64,000 nt of DNA, from the NCBI RefSeq assembly GCF_947179515.1, contig NC_067478.1, positions 30,042,305 to 30,106,304 on the forward strand, in the 5' to 3' direction. The translations under genes and the position numbers were made by a program. The stretch's first letter is position 1. The number at the start of each line of letters is the position of its first letter. Below the pieces are notes generated by a model. It made no database searches. It saw only the letters and a program-made list of their open reading frames with translations, and had not been told where the DNA came from. Below, one piece after another: positions 36,716 to 48,464 of the stretch. The DNA is from Apodemus sylvaticus (Eukaryota; Chordata; Mammalia; Rodentia; Muridae).

Positions 36716-38667
36716 ACAATAATAGCAAAAAATAAGCTTATTTTATACCAAAATAATAAATGTTTTGATTAGTCAGAATTTGCCATAGAAACAGAATTAA
36801 TAGGACATATGGAGATCTATAAGAAAAACATGATGGAAAGCAGCTAAAGGGCTGCCAGAAGCTAGAGTTCTAAGGTTCTAAGCCACAGGCTCAGAGAAGC
36901 CAGTTCTGTAGAGAGTAAAGAAAGGCACTGATGATATGAGGTATCTAAAAGCCCCACATGTGTAGGCCATTGAAGATTTATCTTGTAAGCTCATGGAAAC
37001 AGAGGAACATATGAGCGGCCGAGGCAAGAAGGTGCTGAGTTCACAGCTATCATGGGTTATATTCTGCAATGAACTTTGTTGGCTCTGCCTTTGTGTCCCA
37101 TTAAGGACATTACTATTCAGAGGTTACAGATCTTACTAGTGACAGAGATTTTCTTCCCTTAGTCTTCCAAAGAAATAAGAATCTCTGCTTTATGTCCCAT
37201 CACAGAACACAGGAATAATTTAGCATCTAAGTCTCTCATATGCCAGTCTCTATATCAGTCTGATGGATACATAAAGAATGTTATAATGTGTATATTTTAT
37301 ATTTTGCCATGTAAATATCCAATGTTGGGAGATTAGTGATATCTTAAAAGTTTGTCACATGACAGCCTTATACCAATTTTATTATCCTTTATACAAGGAG
37401 ACTCTGAGGTTCAAGAAACCCATTAACTTGAAAGTAGATTTCCCACAAAGGAGATATATGAAGGACTATGTGTCTCCTCTCTTTTTCTAGAACAGTGTAA
37501 AAACTAGGTGGCTTAAATAAAAAAAAACATTTATTTGTTATAATTTTGAATGAGAAAACAAATCACTGAGCAAGGCTCTAATAAGGTGGGCCTCACTCTA
37601 AAGCCTTTTCTTGACATGTGGACAACTGTGATGGTCATGTGTGTGAAAGCAGGTAGCTAGTTATCTTTGTGCACGTAGGAGGTGATGCTTCTAACACCTA
37701 ACATTACCCCTCATTACCCCAGCTCATCTTCTTTCCAAACACATTGGATGGGATAGCCTCAGGGGGTAAATTTATGGTGTAAGTGAAGGCATAGACATTC
37801 CTTTGCATAACATAAAATCATTTTATTGTGGTCCCTGATTGGTTTCATATAAAGCTCATAATATTGCTAATGCACTCATAAAATATGCACATTTTCATTT
37901 CAGGGTGGATGCAATTATGTTTTGATCCTTTTAAATGAATGCATGTTATAAGTTTTCATTGTAAAGTCTTTAAAATTTATCAAAGCTGCCGATCTGTGAA
38001 TGGTACTTGCTATTTGCTTTTGGGGGCTTGGGGGCAGTATTTGCTCTTTTTAAACTTAGTCATTGGGGATATATTAATCATGGTATTGAATCCACAGATT
38101 TCATGCTTTTCTAGAATCATTTTTGCCATGTGCTTCAGGTTCATTGGCAGCTTGGGTCCTTGCTCTTAAGTTTTACTGGGAAAAGATTCAATATTCCAAA
38201 ATGGTATGGGAAAACATTTGTAGTGTTGCCATAAAGTCCTCAAATACTCAAAAGAAGATTTCTGTCTGTCAGTAAATGTAGTAACAAAGAAAACATGTGC
38301 TTCTCTTGCTATAAAAATACAATGTTGTACTAAGTAGGTTTTCATTGATTTTTATCTTCATAAAATCATAGTGCATTAAAAAATATGTTTGGACACACAC
38401 CTGAATTTCAAATGCTTTCTCTCTTAGAAAGGGAGAGCTATTCTGCCTGATTTGCTCACATACATGACTATGTCAGGGTCAATAATGTCTGGGTTTCCCC
38501 TTTAATAACTTAGTTTCTTATTTTCCAAATACATTATCATTTGGTCAGCTCTCAGGTTTATTTCTCTAAAGTATTGTTCAACCAGGCAAGAAATTCATTG
38601 ATATTCTGAAGGGAGACAGAGAAAGAGACAGAGAGACAAAGACTCTTAGGGAGCCATGTGCACTTAT
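36716..38667. other. Unassigned sequence
   Basis: No gene. 36770-37080 (GCCATAGAAACAGAATTAAT and on) could be an ancient mammalian repeat but is not assigned. A poly-A run lies at 37520-37528. Confidence 0.45.
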
Positions 38668-38968
38668 GCAATAAGAACTGTCAGTCTGAGCACAGGGACC
38701 TCAATGGAGGAGTTAGGGGAAAGACTGAAGGAGCTAAGGAGCCTTATCTGTCATCAATAGGAGGGGAAGCCCTTGGTCTTGTGAAGGCTTGATGCCCCAG
38801 TATATAAGAATGCTAGGGTGATGAGGCAGGAGTGGGTAGGTGGGTGGGGGAGCTCCCTCATAGAAGCAGGGTAAGGGGCTATGGAATAGGGGTTTTGCAG
38901 AGGGGAAAACGGGAAAGGGGATAACATTTGAAATGTTAATAAAATAAAAAATAAAATAAATAAAAAAA
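38668..38968 (+). mobile_element. 5'-truncated L1 3' UTR, sense
   Basis: GAGCACAGGGACCTCAATGG, GAAGCCCTTGGTCTTGTGAAGG, TTGATGCCCCAGTATA, GTGGGGGAGCTCCCTCATAGAAG, GGGATAACATTTGAAATG then an AATAAAATAAA tail. Well matched to a rodent L1 3' UTR; an internal deletion is likely near 38740. Confidence 0.85.
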
Positions 38969-39419
38969 GAAGAGGCTATTTGAAAAAGAGGGGGGAATAT
39001 GGAATACAGTTTGGGGTGTCCTTGCCTACAGCTGAGTCATCTACCAGAATGATTGTGACAGAGGCTGGGCAGACACATGTCTAAGTTGTAGGTATGGGTT
39101 GTGTGTTTCCCAGACTCACTGAGCTTAAGCCCCCATTTAATAATAATAGTTGATAGAAGCCTGAGACAAAGAAAGAGGCCATTAATTCTCACTGGGTGTC
39201 TTTTAACTGTGACTAACCATCAAGGGTTATCTGTGGATCTCCTTTACATTTCAAAGAGGATTGTTTGCCAAAAGGGGAATCGCATTAAAATTTTGTCAGC
39301 TGAAGGCTATGGACAACAGGCCTAGCAATATTCATGTTGCAGCATTCTTTGAAACAACCTGGGACTAGAAAGTATGGGACAATATCCCCTGAGGAATATA
39401 ATCAACCTGTGATATAATG
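38969..39419. other. Unassigned sequence
   Basis: No gene or repeat recognised. Confidence 0.5.
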
Positions 39420-39432
39420 ATTGTTAAATCTG

Positions 39433-39609
39433 GTTTTATTTTTTTGTTGGTTTTTTTCTTGGATTTGGTTTTTTTCGAGACAGGGTTTCTCTGTATAGCC
39501 CTGGCTGTCCTGGAACTCACTCTATAGACCAGGCTGGCCTCAAACTCATAAATCTGCCTGCCTCTGCCTCCCAGAGTGCTGGGATTATAGGCGTGCACCA
39601 CTACCGCCC
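39433..39609 (-). mobile_element. Well-preserved B1 SINE, antisense, 13-bp target duplication
   Basis: TTCGAGACAGGGTTTCTCTG, CTGGCTGTCCTGGAACTCAC, GACCAGGCTGGCCTCAAACT, CCCAGAGTGCTGGGATTATA: close to the B1 consensus. The T-rich left end is the reverse of its A tail. Perfect flanking duplication ATTGTTAAATCTG at 39420-39432 and 39610-39622. The 78-codon antisense frame is only the B1 translated. Confidence 0.96.
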
Positions 39610-39622
39610 ATTGTTAAATCTG

Positions 39623-39979
39623 ACAGTCCAGTCTAAATAGAAAATTTTATCATAGCAAAGTCACAGGAATATCTGGTTTGTATGTTGTTAAGATGTGCAC
39701 ATATCTGTAGTTCACAGGAAATACATGTATTTAAAATTATAACATCTAAAAATTTGGATGGATACATTGCTTTAAATCTAAACATGAAAGAAAGCAGTAA
39801 ACTATACATCCTTGCCAGCTAGGTTATCCATTGAGCATCTAGTCAGTTAGAAATGGCAATTGTTGCTTATGGCTTTGCATAGGCAGGGCTGGAGGACGCA
39901 ACTTTCCTTATGTTTCTCTTCCTCTAGATATAAAAGAATCCTTTAGATTTTTACTTCTAAAACATATATCTTTTATGGG
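39623..39979. other. Unassigned sequence
   Basis: No gene or repeat recognised. Confidence 0.5.
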
Positions 39980-40160
39980 TATGTGCCTGTATGTATGTGT
40001 GTACACTGCAAGCATGCATGAACCCAAGGAAGTCAGAAGAGGGCTTTAGATTTCTATGAGCTAAAGTTACAGTTGACTGTAAGTCTTCTTGTGGATACTT
40101 GAAACCAAACTTGGATCTTTGCAAGAACAGTAAATGCTCTTAGCCACTAAGTCATATTTT
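39980..40160 (-). mobile_element. B3-type SINE, antisense
   Basis: GTCAGAAGAGGGCTTTAGATT, AAAGTTACAGTTGACTGTAAG, GAACAGTAAATGCTCTTAGCCACTAAG follow antisense B3/B2 order. Diverged. Confidence 0.7.
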
Positions 40161-41701
40161 AAGCTGATTCTTGCTTCTTGGATAGTGTTATATGGGACTT
40201 TTAGAACAGTTCTTCTTAATAGTGGAAGACAAGACCATTCTGATTTAATACTTGGGTGTGTATCTTATTCAGTCAAGACTACTGTTAATCCTGGGCTAGT
40301 CAAACTGGAAGACTCTCCCCTAAGTCATGGTGAAAATGGCTTTCTACAGAATCTCTGGTTTATGCTACACATGATTGTTGCCTTCAAATACTCAGTTCTA
40401 AATCTAATTTTCTGTAGTTACGTAGTTGAACCATTATTGCTTTAAAGGTTCTTCTCAAATAGTGTCTCTTTGCATTAATGGCTTTTACAAGCTATGTAGT
40501 ATCCTTCAAAGCTTAATTAATAGATGTTTTGCGAAACTCCAACTCTGAGTGTCTTATTGATTTTTTTTAATGAAAGACTTCAGTACATTTTTATGAAGAA
40601 AGGGAACTTATTAAACTGTAAAGAAATTTTACTTTAATCTTGCCTTTTCTGGTTCTGTTCATTTTAATAAAAGCTTTATTAGGTTTTCTTGAGAAGCTCA
40701 ACAAGAGGTTTTCCCTTCATTAGAAAATTCAAAGTGCTGAAAGGGAGTGGAATATTTTGTTTCTTGTTTCCAGATATTTTAGATTTTTCTTCTATGTGGC
40801 TACAAGCACATTAAGAAAAACATAGTTTTGCATTTCCAGCAATAATCCATATTTTAATCTATATTTCTGTGTAATGATCTTTGCACAACCTTACGTTAGA
40901 ACATGTACACAATACATATTAATTTGAAAAAATATAGATATGTTCATTGTCTACAGAAAAGAAAATAATAAACACAAGTAGTTGAATATTTTACCTAAAT
41001 TGCATTTCCCTTGATCACGTCTTCATATCTCCATACATATGAATTCACTGCAGTTTATTAGATCTATTATCTGATTCTGGCTTCTGGGAATATGTTTTCT
41101 TTCTTTCCTGGAGTTTTTATTTGAGTACACTTTAATTTGCATGAAAATGTTCACACTATCTAGAGCTAAGAAAATTATTCTTATGTAAATGAATTATTTA
41201 AAATTCTGAATAGAACCTTCAGACAAATGGAAGAGAAATGACAGGGAATTAAAACTTTGCAAGAACGTTGTCAATATGCCAATCGGAGGCAAGTAGCTGA
41301 AATTCAGTGACCTTATAATATTCAGAGGACTTGAACATTATTATTTTCAAAGCTTAAGAATATCATTTCTATACTTATTATCTTAACATACCTTACTCTT
41401 TAATTGATATCAGAAGCAATAATAAATTTGCTTATCAAATTTGTTCAATTTGTATTTGAACATTCTGAAAAGGCACATGACAACCATAATGATAGAGTTT
41501 CTAAGTGAGTCCCTTGGTTCATAGATAGCCCTACAGAATGAAAGATCAGTATTAGATACCTGTATTTTATTAATCAATTTATCTCTGCTCCAGGATAGGA
41601 AATCAAAGGGATTTCTTGCTCTCTTGACGTCTTTCAGATTCACTTTTCATTTTTTTAACTTACAGACTACTGAGACTTAATGGATCTTTCTAATAGGAAT
41701 A
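40161..41701. other. Unassigned sequence
   Basis: No gene. The 103-codon frame at 40134-40445 starts in the SINE and shows no domain. Confidence 0.5.
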
Positions 41702-42325
41702 TGGAAGACTGGTTCTGACAGCTGGTGATAATGTAATAGAACAAGGAGGCCATGTTGCAGCTCCAGCAAACAAGACTCAGCAGCTTCAGCCATGTGGTTC
41801 TGGCTTTAGAGTCACATATAGAAGGGACTACTTAGACAATTAATGCTGTGTTAGCTGGAGCAAAGAAAGTAGTGCTGATTAAGAAGAGACCAGCATTACT
41901 GAGGTCTCCTGGGAAGTGTTTTCTAAGAACACAAAGAAGGTATGTTCCACAGATAGCCAAGGCTGTACCTGTGCTTTAGCTGGAATTGGTAATGTGTAAG
42001 AGTCAGCCAAGTGGTACAGTTTTTGAAGGTGTCATGGAGAGCAGCTGAGGCTTGGCTCTGTGAGAGGCCAAATATTGGTGAAGGTGCAGCCTCAGTTGTA
42101 GTTGGTGACCCAGGACTGAAGAGGTCAGGCAAAGAAGCTGAGGCTTCTTTGAAGACCATGAAGAGAGCCTAAGAGAGGGTATTGGTGAAGCTGTGTTGCA
42201 GCATATTGGAGATTCAAGTGCAATGGGATGACTATGAAGATCAGAAGCAGCAGCAGTGGAGTGGGGTCAACTCGAACCTAGAGAGCTATGAAGGTTCTCA
42301 GAGCTGGAGAACCAGAAATCATGAA
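41702..42325. mobile_element. RMER1-like rodent interspersed repeat
   Basis: GGCCATGTTGCAGCTCCAGC, AGAGTCACATATAGAAGGGAC, GATTAAGAAGAGACCAGC, GTCTCCTGGGAAGTGTTTTCT, GGCCAAATATTGGTGAAGG and GAACCAGAAATCATGAA recur in rodent DNA in this order, as I recall for RMER1. More GC than its flanks; no coding role seen. Family name by memory only. Confidence 0.5.
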
Positions 42326-42493
42326 TAACCATACATTTGTATATGACCAGTTCTCTTCCAAATGTACAGCTGTATTCAAAAAGATAGAAGAAATAGGAGA
42401 ATAAAGGCTTCACTGTATTTTGAATACCATTCTTCCCTTTATTTCACTTCAGGCGGTACTATGTAAGTAGGTTACTACAAATCAAGAGATTAA

Positions 42494-42720
42494 AGAGGTG
42501 GAGAAATGGCTCAGCAGTTAAGAGGATTCTCTGCTTTCACAGAGGATTCTGCTTCCGTCCCCAGCACCCACATGATGGCTCACAACCAAATGGAACTTGA
42601 GCAGATCCAGTGTGCTCCTCTGTGCTTAGAGGGCACTGGACATATGTAGTGCAGACACCCATTCAGTCAAAATAGTGAAATATATAAAGTACATAAACCT
42701 AAAAATTTATAAATAAAGGA
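42494..42720 (+). mobile_element. B3-type SINE, sense
   Basis: GTGGAGAAATGGCTCAGCAG, TTCACAGAGGATTCTGCTTC, CCCCAGCACCCACATGATGG, GCTCACAACCAAATGG, a degenerate tail and AATAAAGG end. Confidence 0.8.
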
Positions 42721-43561
42721 TAAAGAAGCGATGCAACATTCTATGAAAGAGTTGTTTTTAAACAAATATTGTTGCTATGTGTGCTATTTTTTCAGTATAC
42801 ATTCCCATTGTAACACTGGATTCCAAAGTAAATTATTTAGCAATGAATATTCACAAGAGAGTTCATAAAGCACTCAATTTCATATGAAATCAATGATCAA
42901 AGCTATATTTACATCAATTAGATCAGCAAATTTTATGTTAATTTAGACTAAAATCAAAATTAAAGAATTACAAGAGGCACTTGAAAATTGGCAGGAAACT
43001 GGGAATGATTTTTTTTTTTAGCAAAAGTATGTTTCTCCCTTGACAGAACAAGCCAATTTACAGCCCTGTTTCAGATACATGACAATTTTCCTGTGTCTTA
43101 TTAACCTATCTTTCTTGTTTCTTTTCATTAACACCTGGTTGGAGACTACTCCCCTATTGGGAAACACCTGTCCAGAGTTAACAAGGTGTTAATTGTAAAA
43201 ACAATAAAAAGAACAGCCAGGGAATTAGTTCACAAATTCTTAGGAAAAAAACTTTAAAAATAAGTAGACAAAATAAGTTGACAAATTTTATTATTTTAAT
43301 AAGAGTCTTTCTAAGTACTATAATATCCTGGCTTTATAGCTTTGAGATGGTTTCTTTTAGGTGGTCTGGGATTCTTGCTTTATTCTTCAATGTATAGGAA
43401 TAATGATTATAAATATCTCATAGACTCATGATAAAAGCCAGTTAATTAATGGAGATTATCTTTTAAGTTTGGTATACATATTTGTGGGTTAAAGTGTATA
43501 ACATATCCAATGTTAGTGATAGAATCAGGGTAACTAGTTTTTTAATCATGTCAAACATTTA
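42721..43561. other. Unassigned sequence
   Basis: No gene or repeat recognised; a T/A run lies at 43010-43020. Confidence 0.5.
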
Positions 43562-43665
43562 TTTAATATATATTTTTAATATATATATATATATACACCA
43601 TTATATCAATACATATAGCAATATGACAATATATATATGTATATATATACATATATATATATAAT
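43562..43665. repeat. (TA)n-rich low-complexity tract
   Basis: Alternating TA blocks with a local TATATATGTATATATATACATATA near-palindrome around 43630-43655. Confidence 0.9.
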
Positions 43666-43808
43666 TTTTAAAGGCTTAATCATAAAGCATAACAAATCCT
43701 TTAAAATGGATTCCCAAACTTTGTAAGACTTCACAATGAACTTTTGAATAAAAGCTAGGCTTTTTACATACACACAAAGGTCTATTAAAATCTTTTAAAA
43801 GTTGTATT

Positions 43809-43857
43809 TTCTCTCTGTGTCTCTGTCTCTGTCTCTCTCCCTGTGTGTGTGTGTGTA
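43809..43857. repeat. (TCTG)n/(TG)n microsatellite
   Basis: CTCTGTCTCTGTCTCT grading into TGTGTG; adjoins a SINE relic. Confidence 0.9.
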
Positions 43858-44003
43858 TTGGCTCACATGTCTTGGTGGTCAGACAACTGTTGGGAGTAGT
43901 TCTCTGTGTCCCCCCCCCCCAGGGTAGAATCAGGAAATAGAACACAGGATATTGGGCTTGTATGCAAGCATTTTTACTTGCTAACCCATCTTGCCATCTC
44001 ATA
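43858..44003 (-). mobile_element. RSINE1/B4-type SINE, antisense
   Basis: GGTGGTCAGACAACTGTTGGG, AGTAGTTCTCTGTG, an 11-C run, GAATCAGGAAATAGAACACAGG, then TTTACTTGCTAACCCATCTTGCC. Order fits RSINE1/B4 antisense with the TG tract at its tail. Confidence 0.7.
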
Positions 44004-44639
44004 CAAGAGATGCTACCTAAATCATTAGACTGGGACAATCATATAGACAAAGATGAAAAATCAGGAAAGAAGATTTACTCAGTGTGACCATATATAGGAA
44101 GAGGAACAAATAATGCATTGATTACCAAATCTGTCTGTAGAGCCTGATATTAGACTTAGGTTTAAATAGAGGAAGAGAGGCACTTATAACTAAGCAGTTC
44201 TGGTCAAGGTTTGATCAAGTCACCATCACTGAATAATCATTGTCTGAATTCCAGTCTCTTCTATAAAGATGTTTATCTAGGTAAATGGTTGACAAGAAGC
44301 AGTGTCTGAGAGGTTTGGTGGAGGAGGAATGTTTGGGTAATTATAAGCAACATATGTCCAAGAGAGAGGAAGGAAAGATGGACCTAAAAAGAATCACCAA
44401 GAAAGACACTCAAAAATCTGTGAAAAATCCCTCAGAGAAGCAATGACAAACACCAAGTGAGCTGCCTAAAGCTCCCTGTGAATGGTTCCTGAGCAAGTGG
44501 GGAGACAGAATTCACATTCAGAAGGCAGACTAGGAGAGGAAAGGTCATCCAGAGCCTGCACCACCTGCTCAACAATTTCCTCTCTCTCTTTTTTTTGGCC
44601 TGGAATTTCTTTATGCTCACCTTTTTTATATTAAAAATC
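44004..44639. other. Unassigned sequence, may include L1 5' flank
   Basis: No gene. The last 200 bp may belong to the L1 5' UTR that follows, but nothing diagnostic is seen. Confidence 0.4.
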
Positions 44640-45300
44640 AAGTATTGACATCTCTGAACAGTGCTACCTCTTGCTGCTCACTCAGAAGATGGATCAGTTC
44701 TGACCCAAGGTAAGACCTTTTGGTACTTCAGAGTTCTATGTCTTTCAGTGTCTTTTGCAGGCTGAGTCTAACCCTGAGGCTGAGGACTCAGGGTATGAAC
44801 TATATTAAACTCCTGGGTAGGAACACCAATTTTAGAGAAGTTCCACATTTTTCAGTGGCCTTCAGCAGAAGCTGATGAACCAAATTGGATTCAAAATCTG
44901 ACTCTGGGTAAGACTCCTAAGTATGTGGAACATTCTGTAATCCACAGGGAAAGCTGCAGTCCCTGAAAAGAAATTCAATCTGAACCAGAATACAACCTGG
45001 AACACCCAAGATAGAGAGAGCCTCCAGCCTAAATGTCAGCACTTCCTAAGGATGCCTCCATGCAACTAGACTTAGTCTTCTACTGAACACTGCTAACTCC
45101 AAGTCAGAAAGAAAAAAATGACTAGCATTTTTGAAACAAAAAAAGAAATACAAAAAGAAAGGAAAGAAGAAAGGAAGGGAGGAAGGAAGGAAGGGAGGAA
45201 AAAGAGAAAGAAAACTTCAGTCAAGGAAAAAAAAAAAAAAAACTCCAAATGAGCAAATGTCATGGCAGAAAGAGAAACAGTCAAAGTTCTGACAACTTGT
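44640..45300 (+). mobile_element. Old L1 5' UTR-like region
   Basis: Lies just upstream of ORF1-like sequence. CTGACCCAAGGTAAGACC (near 44700) and CTGACTCTGGGTAAGACTCC (near 44900) are related and about 200 bp apart, the size of rodent L1 promoter monomers. Ends with a GGAA-rich purine tract and an A run. Moderate confidence only. Confidence 0.45.
45139..45242 (+). repeat. (GGAA)n/(GAAA)n purine tract plus A16
   Basis: About 75 bp of GAAA and GGAA units, a short gap, then 16 A at 45227-45242. Confidence 0.9.
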
Positions 45301-45304
45301 CTCT

Positions 45305-45744
45305 TTCACAGATCACAAATTGAGTAACAATGGGCACCATTGAAAATGACTTGGAAGAACCCAAAAGAATTCAAATGAATAATTAGAAGTATCTTCAGAA
45401 AGATCAAGCAAGACCCCAATGTCCTCTATGAGAAAACAAAACAAAGTAAATAGATTGACTGAGGAAGTAAATATAACCTATGGAAATAGAGATGGAAGTG
45501 CTGAAGAAAGTGCACACGGAAATGATGATGGAAATGAAAAGTTAAAGTCAAATAAATGAAACACTCATGAAGAGCGTGGATTATGTAGAAAATTGAGATT
45601 CAGGGATGGAGGATAAGGTATAGAAATTTTAGTCTCTAAAGATCAATGATGGATTTGTCATTATTCCAGGACATCACAAAATCCTAACCTTCACATTTTC
45701 AGAATAGAATAAGAGAAAATACCCAGTCAATGCATAGAGAGCAA
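45305..45744 (+). pseudogene. Old L1 ORF1 5' part, degenerate
   Basis: GAACCCAAAAGAATTCAAATG, AATTAGAAGTATCTTCAGAAAG, GAAATGATGATGGAAATGAAA, AATGAAACACTCATGAAGAGCG and GAATAGAATAAGAGAAAATAC follow the order of rodent L1 ORF1. Frame broken. It continues after a nested 150-bp L1 end. Confidence 0.75.
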
Positions 45745-45893
45745 AATCAGAACAGGTAAGTGGGAAGGGTTGGGTGGGAAAACAGGGGGAGGGAAGGGGA
45801 CTGATGGGACTTTCGGGGAGTGGGGGTCCAGAAAAGGGTAAATCATTTTAAATGTAAATAAATATATCAATAAATTAAAAAAAAGAATATTAT
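45745..45893 (+). mobile_element. Very short L1 3' end nested in L1 ORF1, rat-type
   Basis: GGGTGGGAAAACAGGGGGAG, TGATGGGACTTTCGGGGAGT, AAATCATTTTAAATGTAAAT and a TATCAATAAATTAAAAAAA tail. It is about 150 bp of L1 3' UTR of the type I associate with rat. ORF1-like sequence resumes after it. Confidence 0.85.
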
Positions 45894-46335
45894 CAATAAA
45901 ATTGTAGGAGAAAATTTTCAAAACTAAATGTCTATCCAGGAACAAGAGGACAACAGAACTTCAAATAGAAACAGAAAAGGGATTATTAAATGAAATTTTA
46001 TAATTAAAACAGTAAAAACAGAGACTAAAGGAAGCTGAAGGAGAGAAATGTCAAGTTGCTTATAAAGGCGAGCCCAAAGGAATAGCTTATTTTTTTAACA
46101 GAAACTTTTATATTAAGGGTCTGAGAAGATATATTACAATTTCTAAAAAGAACATTGTAAAGTCAGAATATTAAGAACAGCAAACCTATCAATCAAAATT
46201 AAAGGGGAATAAAAATATTCTATGATAAAAGCAGATTAATGGTATTTGTGATAATTTAGCCAGCTCTACAGAGGATCCTCAAAGGAGAACTTAATTTTGA
46301 AGATAAGAACACACATATAAGAGATCATAGGGAAA
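45894..46335 (+). pseudogene. Old L1 ORF1 3' part, degenerate
   Basis: GGAGAAAATTTTCAAAACTAAATG, GCTGAAGGAGAGAAATGTCAAG, TTGCTTATAAAGGCGAGCCC and AGCTCTACAGAGGATCCTCAAAGG match the ORF1 C-terminal part. No open frame. Confidence 0.7.
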
Positions 46336-46429
46336 AGACAAAAACTTCAGAATAGTTAGGCAAAAGAAATCAGAGAAAACACACAAAAAACCCACACCAA
46401 CAACAAAAACAGGAATTGTTCAATGATAT

Positions 46430-46735
46430 TTCAATATCATTTATCATGATTTTAAAGTTTCTTCTCATTTTTAAAACATTCAAACCATTTCTCCTCCCAC
46501 AACTATTCTCATGTCTTCTCCATCTCCACTTAATTTAATGCCCTCTCATAACAAATTATTTCTGCTTAAGTGAACTTAAAACAAACAAACAAACAAACAA
46601 GCAGACCAAAAAAATCCATAACAAAAATGTGTTCCTTCTGGCTTAGCCAGTTATTTCTAGACCCAGGGCCTCTCATAGTGTGTGGTTGTCATACCCATTG
46701 ACACTTATTTGAGAAACATGATCTTTTAAATTAGA
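46430..46735 (-). mobile_element. Old L1 3' UTR, antisense
   Basis: (AAAC)n at 46580-46601, TGTGTTCCTTCTGGCTTAGCC, AGACCCAGGGCCTCTCATAG, ATACCCATTGACACTTATTTG, GAGAAACATGAT resemble an Lx-like 3' UTR in reverse. It sits between two sense L1 parts, so a nested or chance juxtaposition. Confidence 0.5.
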
Positions 46736-46938
46736 TTTAATATGCACAAACACGATACATAAAAATTCTAAAGCATCCAAAAATCTGAGACCTAATATTT
46801 CATAGAACTGGTGGAATAAACGGCATGGTATTGGTACAGTGACAGGCAGGTAGATCAATGGAATAGGATGGAAGACCCAGAAATGAACCCACACACCTAT
46901 AGTCACTTGATCTTTGACAAAGGAACTGAAACCATCCA

Positions 46939-47202
46939 GTGGAAAAAGATAGCCTTTTCAACAAATGGTGCTGGTTCAACTGGAGGTCAGCATGCAGAAG
47001 AATGCTAATTGATCCATTCTTATCTCCTTGTACTAAGCTCAACTGCAAGTGGATCAAGGACCTCCACATAAAACCTGACACACTGAAACTAATAGAAAAA
47101 AAAATGAGAAAGACCCTTGAGGATATGGGCACAGGGGAAAAGTTCCTGAGCAGAACACCAATAGCTTATGCTCTTGGTCAAGAATTGACAAATGGGACCT
47201 GA
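46939..47202 (+). pseudogene. L1 ORF2 C-terminal fragment (87 codons)
   Basis: Product contains SLFNKWCWFNWRSACRRM, CTKLNCKWIKDLHIKPDTLK and GEKFLSRTPIAYAL, conserved in rodent L1 ORF2 downstream of the reverse transcriptase. Frameshift near 47180 (LGQELTNGT instead of the usual RIDKWD stretch) ends it. Confidence 0.9.
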
Positions 47203-47420
47203 TAAAATTACAAAGTTTCTATAAGGCAAAGGACACTGTCAGAAGGACAAAACTGCAACCAACAAATTGGGAAAAGGTCTTCACCAACCCCACATCTGAC
47301 AGAGAGCTAATATCCAATATATACAAAGCACTCAAGAAGTTAGACTCCAGAGAGCTAAATGACCTTATTAAAGAATGGGGTACAGAGCTAAACAAAGAAT
47401 TTTCACCTGAAGAACCTCGA

Positions 47421-47729
47421 ATGGCTGAGAAGCACCTTAAGAAATGTTCAGCATCATTAGTCATCAGGAAAATGCAAATCAAAATAACCCTGAGATTTCA
47501 CCTCACACCAGTCAGAATGACTAAGATTAAAAATTCAGTAGACAGCAGGTGTTGGCAGGGATATGAAGAAAGAGGAACACTCCTCCACTGCAGGTGGGAA
47601 TGCAAGTTGATACAATCACTCTGGAAATCAATCTGGCAGTTCCTCAAGAGAACTGGGCATGACACTTCCGGAGGACCCTGCTATAACCCTCCTTGTCATA
47701 TAGCCAGAGTATTCCCCACCATGCAATAA
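47421..47729 (+). pseudogene. L1 ORF2 Cys-rich C-terminal fragment (102 codons)
   Basis: Begins MAEKHLKKCSASLVIRKMQI; the C-terminal Cys/His motif is damaged: SRCWQGYEERGTLLHCRWEC has Tyr where the second Cys (CX3C) normally lies. Downstream the frame leaves L1 sense. Non-functional relic. Confidence 0.9.
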
Positions 47730-48232
47730 GGACACATGCTCCATTATGTTCATAGCAGCCTTATTTATAATAGCCAGAAGCTGAAAAGAACCCAGATGTC
47801 CCTCAATGGAGGAATGGATACAGAAAATGTGGTATATTTACACAATAGGATGCTATTTAGCCATTAAAAACAATGAATTCATGAAATTCCTAGACAAATG
47901 GATGGAACTGGACATTATCATCCTAAGTGAGGTAACCCAATCACAAAAGAACACTCATGGGATGTAGTCACTGATAAGTGGATATTATCTCAGAAGCGCT
48001 TAATATCCAAGACACAATTAACATATCAAATGATTCCCAAGAAGAAGGAAGGAGAGGGCTCTGGTCCTGGAAAGGCTTGATGGAGCATTGTAGGGGATTA
48101 CCAGGGCAGAGACATGGGAGGGGGTTGATTGGGGAATGGACAGAGGGAAGAGGGCTTATGGGACTTATGGGAAGGAGGGAACCAGGAAAGGGAAAATCAT
48201 TTGGAATGTAAGCAAAGAATATAGAAAAAACC

Positions 48233-48464
48233 CATTAACATCTAAATTACCTAATAGACACTGACTTTTGGAGTAGATTACAAAACGGGTTCTATTTTTT
48301 CCCCTTCTGTTGTCAACAGCAAACATACGACATCATGAAAAATAGATGCCATCTTAGGGTAAGATGAGAAAAAATTTCTCCAAAACTAGAAATAAGAAAC
48401 AATGAATAAGGATTCTCTCTTTCTCACAACCATGTGAGTAGGTATTATCAATTTCTAAAAATAT
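48233..48464. other. Short unassigned spacer
   Basis: No gene or repeat recognised. Confidence 0.4.

Larger units (their letters stand above)
46740..48232 (+). mobile_element. 5'-truncated L1 (ORF2 C-terminal part plus rat-type 3' UTR)
   Basis: GGCATGGTATTGGTACAGTG, then ORF2 sequence to its end (GTCACTGATAAGTGGATATT) and a 3' UTR with GAGGGCTCTGGTCCTGGAAAGG and AATCATTTGGAATGTAAGC, ending in AGAAAAAA. About 1.5 kb, no inversion. Three consecutive sense open frames (46939-47202, 47421-47729, 47978-48211) are pieces of ORF2 or UTR. I found no clear target duplication; the 5' edge is fuzzy. Confidence 0.9.

Noticed and set aside
44432..44641. Basic KK-rich minus-strand frame
   Set aside because: Short frame in unassigned sequence next to a T run; no nuclear-protein domain and no support as a gene.
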